A DNA stretch of 64,000 nt from Kappaphycus alvarezii (taxonomy: Eukaryota > Rhodophyta > Florideophyceae > Gigartinales > Solieriaceae), in contig NADL03000769.1 in assembly GCA_002205965.3 (NCBI GenBank), forward strand, positions 62,001 through 126,000, in the 5' to 3' direction. Shown piece after piece: positions 1 through 10,654 of this stretch. Made by a program: the position numbers and the translations under genes. The stretch's first letter is position 1. Each line of letters begins with the position of its first letter. The notes under the pieces were generated by a model. That model was not told the origin of the DNA. It saw only the letters and a list, made by a program, of their open reading frames with translations, and searched no databases.

Positions 1-1
1 G

Positions 2-586
2 TGGACTATTATTCTCAACACGTTTGAGAGGCACACACTCCTCAATAAACTTGCGGCTCGACGCCGGTTTTACACCGCGGCTATGGATGGTAATGAGAGA
101 GTTTTGCAGTACGTTAACCGTGTAACACAGTTGGCAGCGACCCTGAAATCCATGGATGTGACTATCGATGACAAAGAGATAGCCATGGCTGTGCTTAATG
201 GATTGCCACCTCGGTTCGACAATCTCATCGTTGCCTTGGATGCGCTCGGCAATGAGGACAGGGTGTTTACTTTGGAATTTGTGAAGAGCCGGTTGTTGCA
301 GGAAGAGGAGCGTGCTCAAATGAGGGAGTCAAAAGGGACAAAATCCAATGCTGCACTCATATCCAATGCCCGTCCGAATGACTACGGAGGTAATGCTAGA
401 CAGCTGCACTGTACGAACTGCGGTCACTCTGGTCACACCGCGGACAGATGCTGGGGCAAAGATGTGAACGGTAGGCGCCCGGAAGCTCCAAGGGGCTATC
501 GTGCATCGGTTCTCGTAGTGGCAGAGCATCTAATAATCATCGAAACGAAAAAAATCGCCCGAGAAGAGATCAGCAGGCGTTCGTAG
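2..586 (+). pseudogene. Copia A gag, C-terminal part
   Basis: Reading frame open from base 2. It shows the UBN2-type Gag signature (NKLAARRRFYTA, then LNGLPPRFDNLIVALDAL) and near the end a retroviral zinc knuckle, CTNCGHSGHTADRC (C-x2-C-x4-H-x4-C), which binds the element RNA. The frame is lost just after an A-rich run at about 547-554: element B continues there in another frame into the protease. The protein would form the virus-like particle. The N-terminal third is outside the window. Confidence 0.88.
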
Positions 587-589
587 GTG

Positions 590-1100
590 CAAATGTATTT
601 GATTCGACTGATTCTCATCCTTCAGCAGATAGTGGGGACAGCGTTGATGATGAAATTGTTTGCCTCATGTCACGAATTAAACATGCCGGGATTTCGGCCG
701 GAACTTCCTCTTGGTACGCAGATTCCGCATGTACTTCCCATATGACTTACGATAGGAGTGTTTTCACGAATTATACCGAATTTTCTGCAGCCTCAGTCGA
801 AATGGGAACTAAAGCCCGGGCTAAGATTGCTGGGCGAGGTGACGTGGAGCTCACATTATTAGTAGATGGTTCTCGAAAGCGGTGTATTCTGCGAGATGTT
901 GTCCACGTTCCTAGTTTCGAATATTCTCTCATCTCTGTAGGCAAAGCGGACATAGAAGGGATCAAAACTGTATTTGAGAACAAATCTTTGCAGATGACTA
1001 AGAATGGGAGAGTTTTAGCAACTGGAAAAATGCTGTGCAATAGCCTTCTTTATGCTATCGACATAGTCCAGAAGATACCAATGATACCTTGTACTCTGCG
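590..1100 (+). pseudogene. Copia A aspartic protease region
   Basis: Frame 667-1146 carries WYADSACTSHMTYD, the position of the copia protease active site (normally D-[ST]-G), followed by the conserved end MLCNSLLYAID that leads into the pre-integrase domain. The third active-site residue is Ala (DSA) instead of Gly, and the same DSA is present in element B, so it is a family feature and not private decay. The frame switches near 1080-1090 into the integrase frame. Confidence 0.8.
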
Positions 1101-2119
1101 AAAGTCACCACACTCTCGACATGGCACGAGAGAATGGCTCACGTAAGCAAGCAGGGCATTGCATCTATGGTAAGGAACAATGTTGTGGACGGCGTGCAGA
1201 TCAGTGGCTCGAATACATCCGAAATATGCTCCTCATGCGTTCATGGAAAGGCTCATCGCTCAGCAGTGCCGAAGGAACGCACGACTGGTAGAGCTGAAGC
1301 GATGTTAGACCTTGTTCACAGTGACGTGTGTGGACCATGGAGGTTTCTCTGTTGGAGGGCAGGCTACTTTGTCACCTTCACGGACGATCACTCTTCCTGG
1401 GTTACCGTCTACATGATGCAGCGAAAGTCAGAGGTCTTTGATAAATATAAACTGTTCCAAGCTCGTAGCGAAGCCCATACTGGGCGTCGCATTGGCATTC
1501 TTCGTTCAGATCGAGGGGGAGAATATATGTCCACTGCATTCAAGGACTACCTTGCCGAGCGCGGCACAAAACATGAGCTTAGTGCAGTGGAGTCACCTGA
1601 ACAGAATGGTGTTTCAGAGCGGCTGAACCGAACACTGATGGATCTGGTTCGGTCCATGCTACATGCAAAGAGTCTGCCAAAACAGTTCTGGGCCGAAGCT
1701 CTGGCGACTGCTGTATACATCCGAAACAGAGTTACAACTCGGCACTTCCAAGCCACACGACCCCGCATCATATATGGTACGGTCGCAAGCCCAATTTGTC
1801 GCACCTTCGTACGTTCGGAAGCAAATGTTGGTACACAGTCCCGGCAAGTCAATTGAGTAAGCTTGACAACCGAGCACGGGAAGCAATTATGCTTGGATAT
1901 GCGGAAGCCAGCAAAGCTTACAAACTGTGGGATCCTGAATTACACAAGGTAGTTGTTTCCAGAGATGTCAGATTCAGTGAGAGCGAAACCTGCCAGTCTG
2001 AAATAAATGAGAAAGAATCAGATGAGTATCTCTCAATTAGCTCCGATGAGGATCTTGTAAGTCTCGGCGTTGAACAGGATGCTCAAGTCCGGCTTCCTAC
2101 ACCGGACACAGTCAAATAA
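1089..2119 (+). pseudogene. Copia A integrase
   Basis: Begins with the GAG-pre-integrase zinc motif (HERMAHVSKQG ... CSSCVHGKAH, an HHCC finger). The DDE core follows: first Asp in HSDVCGPW, second in RSDRGGEY, Glu in PEQNGVSERLNRT, with DD35E-like spacing. A frameshift near 1790-1800 moves the C-terminal part (KLDNRAREAIMLGYAEASKAYKLWD, given here as family pattern) into the frame of 1796-2119. The enzyme inserts the element cDNA. All catalytic residues are visible, but the reading frame is not intact. Confidence 0.85.
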
Positions 2120-2234
2120 CTGCATCTTCGAGACAAGATATTCAGGGACAAGGGAATGACCAGGCTAATGTTGGAAACGACCCACGGTCGCCGAAAACGT
2201 AGGTACAGATAACGAAATCCCTGAACCCCCTGAG

Positions 2235-3744
2235 GTGTCTGTAGCTCCTCGGAGATCTGAAAGGATTCGAAGAGCCCCAAATGCTTGGTGGAGATCAAAC
2301 ATATCCTTGACACCTAATGACACGGCTCTCGTTACAAATGTTGTCAACATCTCGTATCGACACGCGGCGACAGGACCGGACGCAGACTTTTGGAAGTCCG
2401 CCATCGAGTCCGAGCGAGACTCGATCGTTCGGAACAAAACATGGAAGTTAGTCCCACGTTTGGAGGCCTCAAACATTCTGACTCCAAAATGGGTGTTTGC
2501 AATAAAAGATGCCCAGGACTCCAACGGAGGCTTTTCCCGAAAATCGAAGGCGCGTCTTGTCGCTCGTGGTTTCCAACAGGTGAAAGGGGTAGATTATAAT
2601 GAGACGTACGCCCCTGTCGTGAAGCTCACGTCAATTCGGGTGCTTTTGGCACTTGTCGCACATCAGGACCTGGAGCTGCATCAAATGGACGTTAAGACGG
2701 CATTTCTGAACGGTGAGGTGGAGGAGGACGTGTACATGGAACAGCCTGATGGATTTAAGGACGCCTCGAAACCAAATCATGTCTGCAAATTTCTGAAGCC
2801 CAGGACTCCAACGGAGGCTTTTCCCGAAAATCGAAGGCGCGTCTTGTCGCTCGTGGTTTATACAGGTGAAAGGGGTAGATTATAATGAGACGTACGCCCC
2901 TGTCGTGAAGCTCACGTCAATCGGGTGCTTTTGGCACTTGTCGCACATCAGGACCTGGAGCTGCATCAAATGGACGTTAAGACGGCATTTCTGAACGGTG
3001 AGGTGGAGGAGGACGTGTACATGGAACAGCCTGATGGATTTAAGGACGCCTCGAAACCAAATCATGTCTGCAAATTTCTGAAGGCCTTGTATGGTTTGAA
3101 ACAGGCACATAGGCGGTGGCACCAGAAAATCGATGATTTTCTTGTTGATGGGCTCAAATTCAAAAGTGGCACTAATGATCCCTGTGTTTATGTAAAATTT
3201 GACCCGACCTCCGACTCAATCATGATTATCCTCCTGTATGTTGATGACTTACTGCTTGCAGGAAACAACATGGAGGCGATTGCATGGATGAAGGGAGAGC
3301 TGAACCGCCGTTTTGAAATGAAAGATTTGGGCGAAGCGAGAATGGTTGTGGGGCTTGAAATTTCTCGCCGGAGATCAACGATCCTTGTGTTTATCCCATC
3401 CACGCTTTGTAGACAGCGTTTTAGAGCGATTTGGAATGCAGAATTGTAGACCTGTTCCAACTCCTATGAATCTAAACACTGACGAGTTGAACGTGGATCG
3501 GTCGGTAGATACGGGTAGTGATGCTCGGACAGATGCTCCATACAGAGCGCCATTGGAGCCTCATGTATTTGTCTGTTGGAACACGACCTGATATATCTTA
3601 TGCGGTTGGCAAACTTGCACGTTTCTGCGAAGAACCAAGAGAGAAGCATTGGTTAGCAGTAAAAAGAGTGTTAAGGTATCTCGCTGGGACCAAAGATTTA
3701 GGTCTTGTGTTCCGAGGAATGCTGATCTGGGCTTGTCTGCATAC
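2235..3744 (+). pseudogene. Copia A reverse transcriptase and truncated RNase H
   Basis: RT starts with FWKSAIESERDSIVRNKTW and RLVARGFQQVKGVDY, then ELHQMDVKTAFLNG. The catalytic box is YVDDLLLAG at about 3237-3263. A 285-287 bp segment is duplicated head to tail (2511-2797 and 2798-3084), which destroys the frame. RNase H starts at TRPDISYAVGKLARFCEE and is cut off after GLSAY at 3744. Two bases lost near 3378 cause a further shift relative to element B. Confidence 0.88.
2511..3084 (+). repeat. Tandem duplication inside copia A RT
   Basis: Bases 2511-2797 reappear at 2798-3084 with two single-base losses (gtttccaac versus gtttatac near 2570/2857; tcaattcgg versus tcaatcgg near 2632/2918) and almost no other change. 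Element B has this stretch once, so the duplication arose in A. The unit is about 287 bp and not a multiple of three. Confidence 0.9.
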
Positions 3745-3747
3745 AGT

Positions 3748-3895
3748 TGTTGGAAAAGGTAGAATGCATGCGATCCCATGGTTTTTAGTTGCCACCTGCA
3801 CACTTGTACACTTGTAGCATGAAAAAGCGAGTTGCACCCTTCTTCTATGTGCACACCTATGACACGTGTAAAATGGGCCAAATCGAAAGTTGCCT
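3748..3895 (+). repeat. LTR fragment of the A/B copia family
   Basis: Starts TGTTGGAAAAGG and matches the first about 150 bases of the 1.25 kb LTR (compare 19138 onward) before breaking into element D at about 3896. By position it could be the remains of the 3' LTR of A. The RNase H end, the polypurine tract and the rest of the LTR are missing. Confidence 0.8.
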
Positions 3896-4674
3896 TGTCA
3901 AGATGAGCTCTAGCTGGATGTCTAGCTGGATGTCCTCTTGGGAGCAAGATGAGGAAACTTCTTGTAGCATCGGCTGCTATCTCGATGCCTACTGCAGTGT
4001 ATGCACATTTCTGCGGAAGTCCCGGTGCGCGGCTTCGGGGACTGGGTTCCCATGAGGGCAGCCGTTTCAGAGACTTTAAGTGCATCTTGATCCCGCTGAG
4101 CATGACGCTGCTCTTCTTGGAGACATCTGCTCTGTACAAAGTCGAACGAGAGCTTGTCATCTTCGATATTGGCAGCATCAAGTGCTGATATTAGGCTGTC
4201 AATGCGATCCAGCAAGCCATTGAGGAAGGCCATGGCCATTTCGCTGTCCTCGACATGAACGGACATAGATTTAGGTGGCTGCAAGTTGGCGGATTCGGGC
4301 AGCAAATAGTAGAACTTTCTCGTTTGGATGCATCCGTGCGGTGTAGAAGCGACGCCTCGCCGCGAGCTTGTTTAGCAGATTATGCTTTTCGAATATATCA
4401 CAAATAAGTTTCCACATTTGCTTGGCGGTAGTGGCGTGCTGAACTTGCTCAAGGTGAGCATCTGAAAGTGTGAGTCCGATGATGGCTCTTGCTTTAGCGT
4501 CTGCCTTTTGCCATGCGGAGTGAGTGGACGAAGAAGCTTCCGGTGGGTCAAGCGTAAGATGATTGTCAACCTCCCTGAGAGATAGGATGAGTTGAATGCG
4601 AGCTTTCACAATATGAAAGTTGTCATCACGGAGCTTCTCGAGATTATCGATACGAGGTCCGGAAGAGGAGTCCA
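3896..4674 (-). pseudogene. Copia element D gag fragment
   Basis: A third copia lineage, on the minus strand. Gag starts at the Met at about 4674 (MDSSSGPRIDNLEKLRDDNF), has the UBN2 region (NLLNKLAARRRFYTARM), then shifts frame near 4290-4305 into LNGLLDRIDSLISALDAA. It ends in a distorted zinc knuckle (CIHC ... spacing altered) followed by stops. No pol remains. The left end abuts an LTR fragment of a different family. Confidence 0.78.
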
Positions 4675-4689
4675 TGACCAATATAAAGG

Positions 4690-5600
4690 CACAAAATAGA
4701 TTGAAGTTTACTTTTTTGTTTGTGCTTGATGTGTCTGTCGCGGTCGTGTCTAGTTTGGAAGATGCGATTACAATGAGCGCAAGGAGTAATGACCGACTTC
4801 CGTTCAGCTCTTTTGCGACACTTTCTACCACCCCTAAGTTGAGCAAGCTGCTTTGGACCCGAGACTTCGAGCTGACAAAGATCACAGATGAGGAAGGGAG
4901 ACTTTGGTTCCGAGACAGGGGGTAATATGGGTGCCCCAGGAGGTGGAGAGAAGGTACAGTGGACGGAGAAGGGGAGCTGGCGAGAGAGGTTCGACTGTAA
5001 GCGGAGTCGGAATTCTTAGTGCAGGACGGTCGACAGGAGGAGAAGGCACAGCAGGCGATAAGGAAGACTCGGTGAGAGTGACAGGAGCAGGAGCTGGAGG
5101 TGCCATGGGTGCCGGAGTAGGAGAGATCAAGTTGATGACTTGAAGTGGGCAGCTGCTTTCGTAACCGGTCTCTTCTGACCCTTTTGTTTCGACACGCGGC
5201 TAGCAGAGACGGGAAGGGGCTTGGAACGAAGCTTAACTGGCTTCTTCGACTTGTTCGGTACTGCAGGCCTCTTCTTTGTACCCAATGCCAAGATGTGTTG
5301 AAGAAAGTCCTTCTTCTTATCAGAGATATTCTTGTTCTGAGAGGGAGGAGGGACAGCGACGACGTCCGGAGTGGTTGCAGTGGAGGCTATATCACCGAAT
5401 TCACCGTCCGACTCAATCGCGGAGTCGTCGATAAAGCGGTACTTAGGGCGAAGCTGTGGTTTCTTCGATCAAGACGGGACTTGAATAGGTTCCAGTGAGT
5501 CGTCGTCGGAGTCAAAGCGGATGCAGCGGACGACATGGTCGTCTGGGGATATCTCGATGCCGCGACGGAAAACGAAGAAACAGATGACCACTGAGGGCAC
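4690..5600 (-). pseudogene. Degraded zinc-finger-like gene (unknown)
   Basis: Minus-strand reading, in three pieces joined by apparent single-base losses. First comes an acidic stretch (FDSDDDS, IDDSAIESDGEFGD), then a very basic Lys/Pro stretch (KKRPAVPNKSKKPVKLRSK), then a Pro/Ala-rich linker (PTPAPMAPPAPAPV). Last is a Cys/His stretch with CDLC ... RKCRK and CAHC ... HIKH, resembling two degraded C2H2 fingers. There is an in-frame stop after IQVPS at about 5480. I do not recognise the gene. Its end lies directly upstream of the gag start of element D, so it could also be captured leader sequence. Codon-like composition and higher GC than the surroundings support former coding. Confidence 0.35.
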
Positions 5601-5879
5601 GGAGTCGCGAGGTCAGGCGGATGCTGAGGAAGAAGCGTGGGAGAGATGAAGGAAGCGAGAAGGTTTTGACTTACTGTTGAAACTGGACACGGGCTGTGAG
5701 ACAAACCAAGGTATGTGACACAGAGACGAGACAAGTTGCAACGAGTAGTAGTGCCGCAAAATGGACTGTGCTCTGTGGTGTGGGGATGAAGAACGACGAC
5801 GGGCCGCAAAACCAACCAAGTTAGGTAGTGCAGGGACGACGGGCGTTAGACAGGCCACAAGACAGAAGGTCAGTAGATA
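5601..5879. other. Unassigned spacer between the zinc-finger remnant and copia C
   Basis: About 280 bp with no recognisable protein. It joins the broken RNase H of element C (ends near 5880) to the zinc-finger remnant. Short open frames here show no family motif. Confidence 0.5.
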
Positions 5880-6722
5880 GTGCAGCTTGCCAGTGGTCCT
5901 CACGAGGGTTCTCACAGTGTTGGGACAGTTTTTTCACCACATATGCAAGATCTGGACGTGACTCAACCATAAGGAACATTAAGCAGCCAATGATCTGTCG
6001 ATATGGTACATCGCAATACGGGCTAGTTGACGTCTCAGGGTGTAATCCTTTTTCCATTGGAGTCCTCACGGGATTGCAACTGGCCATACCAAAACGTTCC
6101 AAAATGGACTTGGCATACTCTGTCTGCGAGATACAGATCCGTCTATGGACCCTTTTTCTACTTATTTCAAGCCCAATGCACTTTTTGGCCTCGCCTAAAT
6201 CTTTCATCTCAAACCTCTTGCTCAGTTCACATTTCGTCCAGGTCACGGCTTTCAGGTCACTTCCCGCAAGAAGCAAGTCATCCACATATGGGCAATCAGC
6301 ATAACGCCTTTTTCTGATATGTTTGTATATAGACAGGCGTCACTTCTCGTAGTCTTGAAGCCAAGCGTGTGAATAAGGAAATTGTCTATCTTTTTTTGCC
6401 ATTGTCGACTCGTTTGCTTAAGACCATAAATAGCCTTGAGAAGTTTGCAAACATGATTGGGCCTGGAAGAGTCAATGATACCTTCAGGCTGCTCCATATA
6501 AATATCCTCTTCTAAGTCACCGTTCAGAAAGGCCGTGCCCACGTCCATTTGATGAAGCTCTAAATCGAAGTGGGGTACAATCGCCAACAACAATCGAATC
6601 GTTGTAAATTTGATCACCGGCGCAAAAGTCTTTGAGTAATCAATCCCCTCAATTTGTTGAAAGCCCCGCACAACCAGGCGACCTTTTCCCTTTTGAGTCA
6701 ACGTGCCGTTAACGTTCGGCAT
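5880..6722 (-). pseudogene. Copia C reverse transcriptase (rest) and RNase H start
   Basis: Resumes exactly where the part right of the solo LTR stops: GRLVVRGFQQIEGIDYSKTF, ELHQMDVGTAFLNGDLEEDIY, then an RT core whose catalytic box lies at the frame change near 6270-6300 (MDDLLLAGSDLKAV in the next frame). RNase H starts SRPDLAYVVKKLSQHCENP and is lost after HWQAAL at about 5885. Confidence 0.85.
6718..6722. repeat. Target site duplication GGCAT (left)
   Basis: GGCAT directly left of the solo LTR; the same five bases are at 7976-7980. Joining the flanks at one copy restores the uninterrupted RT reading of element C (…VKDMP then NVNG…), which proves a simple insertion. Confidence 0.93.
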
Positions 6723-7975
6723 TGATAAAAGCGACAGGGGATGATGTAGGATGAGGAGAGAGAATGAAAAGCGAAGTAGGAAAAGAGTGTAGATGGAGAA
6801 AAGAAACAGAAAGGAGATAGAACGGCAAGGGTGAGGTTGGTGTTGAAATCAAAGGCAGGTTCGTACCTCTTCTTTACTTGGATGAGCTATTACACTACAA
6901 CTATATACTGTTTGCCGGTACTCACTTCGGCTTTGTGAAAGCAAAATGAAAGTAGCAAAATCTTCATTTGCAGCACTATCTTTGTTGATTCTATAGCCTA
7001 CCCAAGCCGAGATACCTCAGAACCCCTGATTTGCATGCATGGGAAACTCATCATTACCGTTATTCAAAACGTAAGTAACACTAGGTGCATGCTAGCCATG
7101 CATGTTCTGTTACGTAAACGTACACTAAAACAGTCAACCCGTGAATTATGACTTACGTGACCCGCCAATGCAACTGTAATCTCTCGGCCTGTAACAGAAC
7201 CCAAAGGCGGGAACTTAAGGCGGGAACTTAAAATATCATAAAAGTAGAAAACAATTTTGGCGGGCTTGTCTCACGTTGTTACGTAACAGTACGTAAATCT
7301 CATGCAGGCCGTTCAACGTGAATTAAGCCTTACGTGCCATACGTGCGATACTGTAGAAGCAACCTGGCTGCATCACCATACTTTGGCAGCATACTTGTGC
7401 AAGAGTGATTTGTATGCAGCCAGTATAATGAGTATAGTGTAAACTGTATGCAGCCAGTCCAGGCAACTATAGGATAAATATAGAAACCACTGTTTACTTG
7501 TACACGTACGACACCTATAATACTGTACACGTACGACAGAGAGGAGACAGTACACGTATGCCACATACGAGACAGTACACGTATGACACATTGGGTACAG
7601 TACTTTGAGCCTAGAATTGAGACAAACCATCAACCAACCATAACATGCCAAGTGTCAGAATGCTCCAAACGATCAGCTCAGATATCGCCACTTGGAGCGA
7701 TATGGAGAGATATGGGTGGTATGGAGGCGTATCTAGCAGCCAATCAGAGGGCAGAACACCAAGTGGTTTGAAAAATGGCAAAATGCGCCGTGGTTTTGAG
7801 TCGCCCGAAAATGAGTTTTCGTCCCAGGCAGTTTTTGATTTGGCCGATTTTACACGTGTCATAGGTGTGTACACAGAAGAAGGGTGCAACTCGCTTTTTC
7901 ATTCTACAAGTGTACACGTGTCCATGTGGCAACTAAAAACAATGGGATCGCATGGATTCTATCCCTTTTTCAAGA
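6723..7975 (-). repeat. Solo LTR of the A/B copia family
   Basis: 1253 bp, opposite strand to 19138-20381 and nearly identical to it. On the minus strand it begins TCTTGAAAAAGGG (canonical TGTTGAAAAAG, first bases mutated) and ends TTTTATCA. Perfect 5-bp duplications flank it. The short open frames inside (7330-7651) recur in the other LTR copies only because the LTRs are alike. A solo LTR forms by recombination between the two LTRs of a full element. Confidence 0.93.
7497..7610. repeat. Short internal repeats in LTR U3
   Basis: Four to five degenerate units around GTACACGTAYGACAC spaced about 25-30 bp, each with an ACGT core. The same block occurs at 15140-15250 and 19500-19610. It lies upstream of the LTR's TATA-like site, where enhancers usually sit. 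Confidence 0.6.
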
Positions 7976-7980
7976 GGCAT
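7976..7980. repeat. Target site duplication GGCAT (right)
   Basis: Second copy of the 5-bp duplication made by insertion of the LTR element at 6723-7975. Confidence 0.93.
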
Positions 7981-9598
7981 GTCCTTCACAGTAAATACCC
8001 AGCGAGAAGTTAGAATATTGGCCTCTTCCGATCGTGCCACTAGTGCCCAGGTTTTGTTTTTGCGTAAGGAATCTAGCTTCTTATCAATCGCTTTCTGCCA
8101 GAACTTTGGTTGTGGTCCGTCCATCGCCTCTTTAAAGGAGTTCGGTATATTGATGACAGGAATGTGTGAGTAAGCTGGTTCCCACCAGGCCTGTCCACAA
8201 TTGTCGGGGTGGGCGTCGTGAACGAGTGGAGCGGCGAGGTTCCCCATCGCCGGGACCAGCATCTTGCTTACCACTCACTTCTTCTGGTTCCAAAGTATCA
8301 TTAGTTGAGTCGGGATCAATTCCTTGACTTTGAAAGTTTTCAACCTCCGCCGGTGACCCTGTTTCAATGCCATGTTCATTATCACCATTAGATGTTTCAG
8401 ACTCAATTTCGTCAGTATTGGTCGCCTCCTCTGGGTCAACGTCCACGTCATTATCATCGGAAAAATGTTCATCGTAAGAGCAAGCTCCTGGTCTCGACTC
8501 ATCGAACTGTACATCCCTGGAGATAACAATGCGATGTAGATTGTCATCCCAAATTTTGTAGGCCTTAGTTCCCGGCGGATAACCAACAAACATTCCCGTT
8601 CTTGCGCGGTCATCAAGTTTACGCACCTCATTACCAGGCACCTTGTACCAGCATTGACATCCAAACACACATAGGTGAGATACATCGGGCCTTTTCTTCA
8701 TCCATAGGTGAAATGGAGTAACGAGACCACCCAAAGCTCTTGTCGTGACACGATTGCGAACGTAAACTGCGTTATCCAGAGTTTCAGCCCAAAAAGCTTT
8801 CAGAACCTTCATATGGGACAGCATAGACCTAACGAGATCAATCAGGGTACGGTTGCGCTGTTCTGCCTCACTATTTTCTTCAGGTGTGTATGAAGCGGTC
8901 GTTTGATGAACAGTTCCTTGTGATGATAGAAAGGATTGGAGCTCTGAAGAAAGATACTCTTCACCACGATCAGATCGAAGTGCGTTCACGCGTCGACCAG
9001 TGTGTGTGAAGGCATATTGGGCAAACTTCTGATAAAAATGGAACGTTTCATCTTTACTCTTCATCAGATAGACAACACTCCAGTTTGAGTGGTCATCGAT
9101 AAAAGTGACAAAGTATCTAGCACCACCTACTGACTGTACTTGGAGTGGGCCGCAGACGTCCGAATGGACCAAGTCTAGCAAATGTTTGGCCCTGCCTCCA
9201 GAGCGCTGTTTAGGAATCACAGCACGAGTTGCTTTTCCTAACACACACGCATCATATGTCACAGATTCACAGTCAGAAGATGAGCTAGCGTCTCTTGTTA
9301 TATCTGAAGAGGAGAGATGAAGTCCACTTACCACGTTCTTACGAGCCACGGAAAATATTCCTTGAGTGTGAACGTGGGCAAATCTTTCATGCCATGTCTT
9401 CAAAGAGGCTTTGTGCGCTGTATGAACCTCTTTACGTGTGTCAAGCACATACAGCTCTCCTCGACTTGTGGCAGTAGCCACGATGCAGTCACTCCTCTTC
9501 ACAGTGCACTTGTCACGAACGAACTCGACCTCAAATCCATTATCCACCATCTTACGCACAGAAATTAGGGAAAAAGCAAAGCTTGGAACGTGCAGCAC
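7981..9598 (-). pseudogene. Copia C integrase and RT N-terminus
   Basis: The longest copia frame in the window (8132-9598, 488 codons). It runs from the end of the protease domain (LHVPSFAFSLISV) through the pre-integrase domain (HERFAHVHTQG; one Cys of the HHCC finger is not seen) to the integrase core with HSDVCGP, RSDRGEEY and SEAEQRNRT. An acidic linker (DNDVDVDPEEATNTDE) follows. A frameshift near 8240-8270 leads to the RT start FWQKAIDKKLDSLRKNKTW, which ends at the solo LTR insertion site. It is relatively well preserved for this region. Confidence 0.88.
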
Positions 9599-9639
9599 AT
9601 TGATGAGCTTGCATTACTTTTGAAATCCGTTCACTAGAC

Positions 9640-10640
9640 GGTCCCGACTCCAGCTACTACTGCACACGCTTTTGTTCCCATTTCTACGCGGCTGTTTGAG
9701 ACCTTCCTGTAGTCGGAGAACAGTCTCTTGTCAAATGTCATGTGCGCGGAGCATCCAGAGTTGATAAGCCAAGTGTTTGACGTTATGTTGATACCAGATT
9801 TATCTACCTTGTTCATTAGACATATGTACTCGACTTCATTAATTTCCGGATCTTTTTTCTCTTGAGCAATCATCGTAGTAGGCTTCTGTGACTGTCTACG
9901 TAGGAAACGGTCAGGTGGCGGTGGTCGCCTTCCCTTGATGTTATTTCCCAAGCAGCGGGCAGCGGAGTGTCCATTGTGACCACAGTTGGTGCATGTCAAA
10001 GTCGAAACACGCCTTGCCTCAGGGATGTGCCCAATAAGAGCAGAACTTGGCGGATTCTGTCTTCTAGTAAGCTTCATCGATGCACGTTGCTCCTCTTGGA
10101 GCAGGCGAATTTTTACATATTCTACTCCGAACGTGTTATCTTCGGATCCAAGAGCGTCAAGCGCTACAATGAGATTTTGAAACCTCTGCGGAAGACCATT
10201 GAGAACTGCCATAGCCATTTCCTTGTCATCAATGATGACTCCCATTGACTTTAAGCGAGCTGCTAGGTGTCGCAAACGTCCTATGTACGGCAAAACTTTC
10301 TCATTGTCTAGCATGGTGACTGTGTAGAAGTCTCTCCGGGCCGCCAGCTTATTTAGTAATATGTGGCGCTCAAAAACTTCCAAGATGGCGTCCAACATTT
10401 CTTTGGCTGTGACAGAATCTCTCACATGATCCAGGTAATCATCAGACAGCGACAGTCCGATGATGGCCGGGCCTTTCGATCGCTTTGCTTCCATGCCTTG
10501 TAAGTGAAAGATTGTTCATCTTCAGGAACGGTGCCATAAGTAATGTGCCGTTCCACATCGCGAAGGGCCAACAGGAGCTGAATCTTCTGTTTCCACACGT
10601 AGAAATTGGTATCCGTAAGCATTGGCGTGCCGTCCGCGTG
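9640..10640 (-). pseudogene. Copia C gag and protease start
   Basis: Starts around DTNFYVWKQKIQLLLALRDVE, has the UBN2 Gag core (NKLAARRDFYTVTM; LNGLPQRFQNLIVALDALG) and a zinc knuckle CTNCGHNGHSAARC at about 9975-10010. A frameshift lies near 10430-10490. It ends in the protease with NSGCSAHMTFD: the catalytic Asp is replaced by Asn, so this copy could not mature its particles. Confidence 0.86.
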
Positions 10641-10654
10641 GATACTGCGCCGTG

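Larger units (their letters stand above)
1..3747 (+). mobile_element. Copia element A, 5' end outside the window
   Basis: Ty1/copia retrotransposon in the order gag, protease, integrase, reverse transcriptase, RNase H, which is diagnostic of copia (integrase before RT). The 5' LTR and gag start lie left of the window. The body is broken by several frameshifts and an internal tandem duplication of the RT. It stops inside RNase H at about 3744, three bases before a copy of the family's LTR start. Element B (15618-19137, minus strand) is the same family and shows the missing RNase H end. Not autonomous. Confidence 0.9.
5880..10640 (-). mobile_element. Copia element C, minus strand, interrupted by a solo LTR
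   Basis: A copia body read right to left: gag (10640-9640), protease, integrase (to 8132), RT start (8274-7981), then an inserted 1253-bp LTR (6723-7975), then the rest of RT and RNase H (6717-5880). Neither of its own LTRs is seen. The gag end touches a Ty3-like integrase scrap at about 10650 and the RNase H end is truncated. The insertion shows that C is older than the A/B family's last activity. Confidence 0.88.

Noticed and set aside
4904-5143. Gly-rich 79-codon plus frame
   Set aside because: It is the complement of the Pro-rich minus-strand stretch of the zinc-finger remnant.
7330-7651. 92- and 78-codon frames that recur in three places (also 14972-15293 and 19452-19773)
   Set aside because: They lie in the U3 of nearly identical LTR copies; their conservation follows from LTR similarity. 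Composition and lack of domains argue against a protein.
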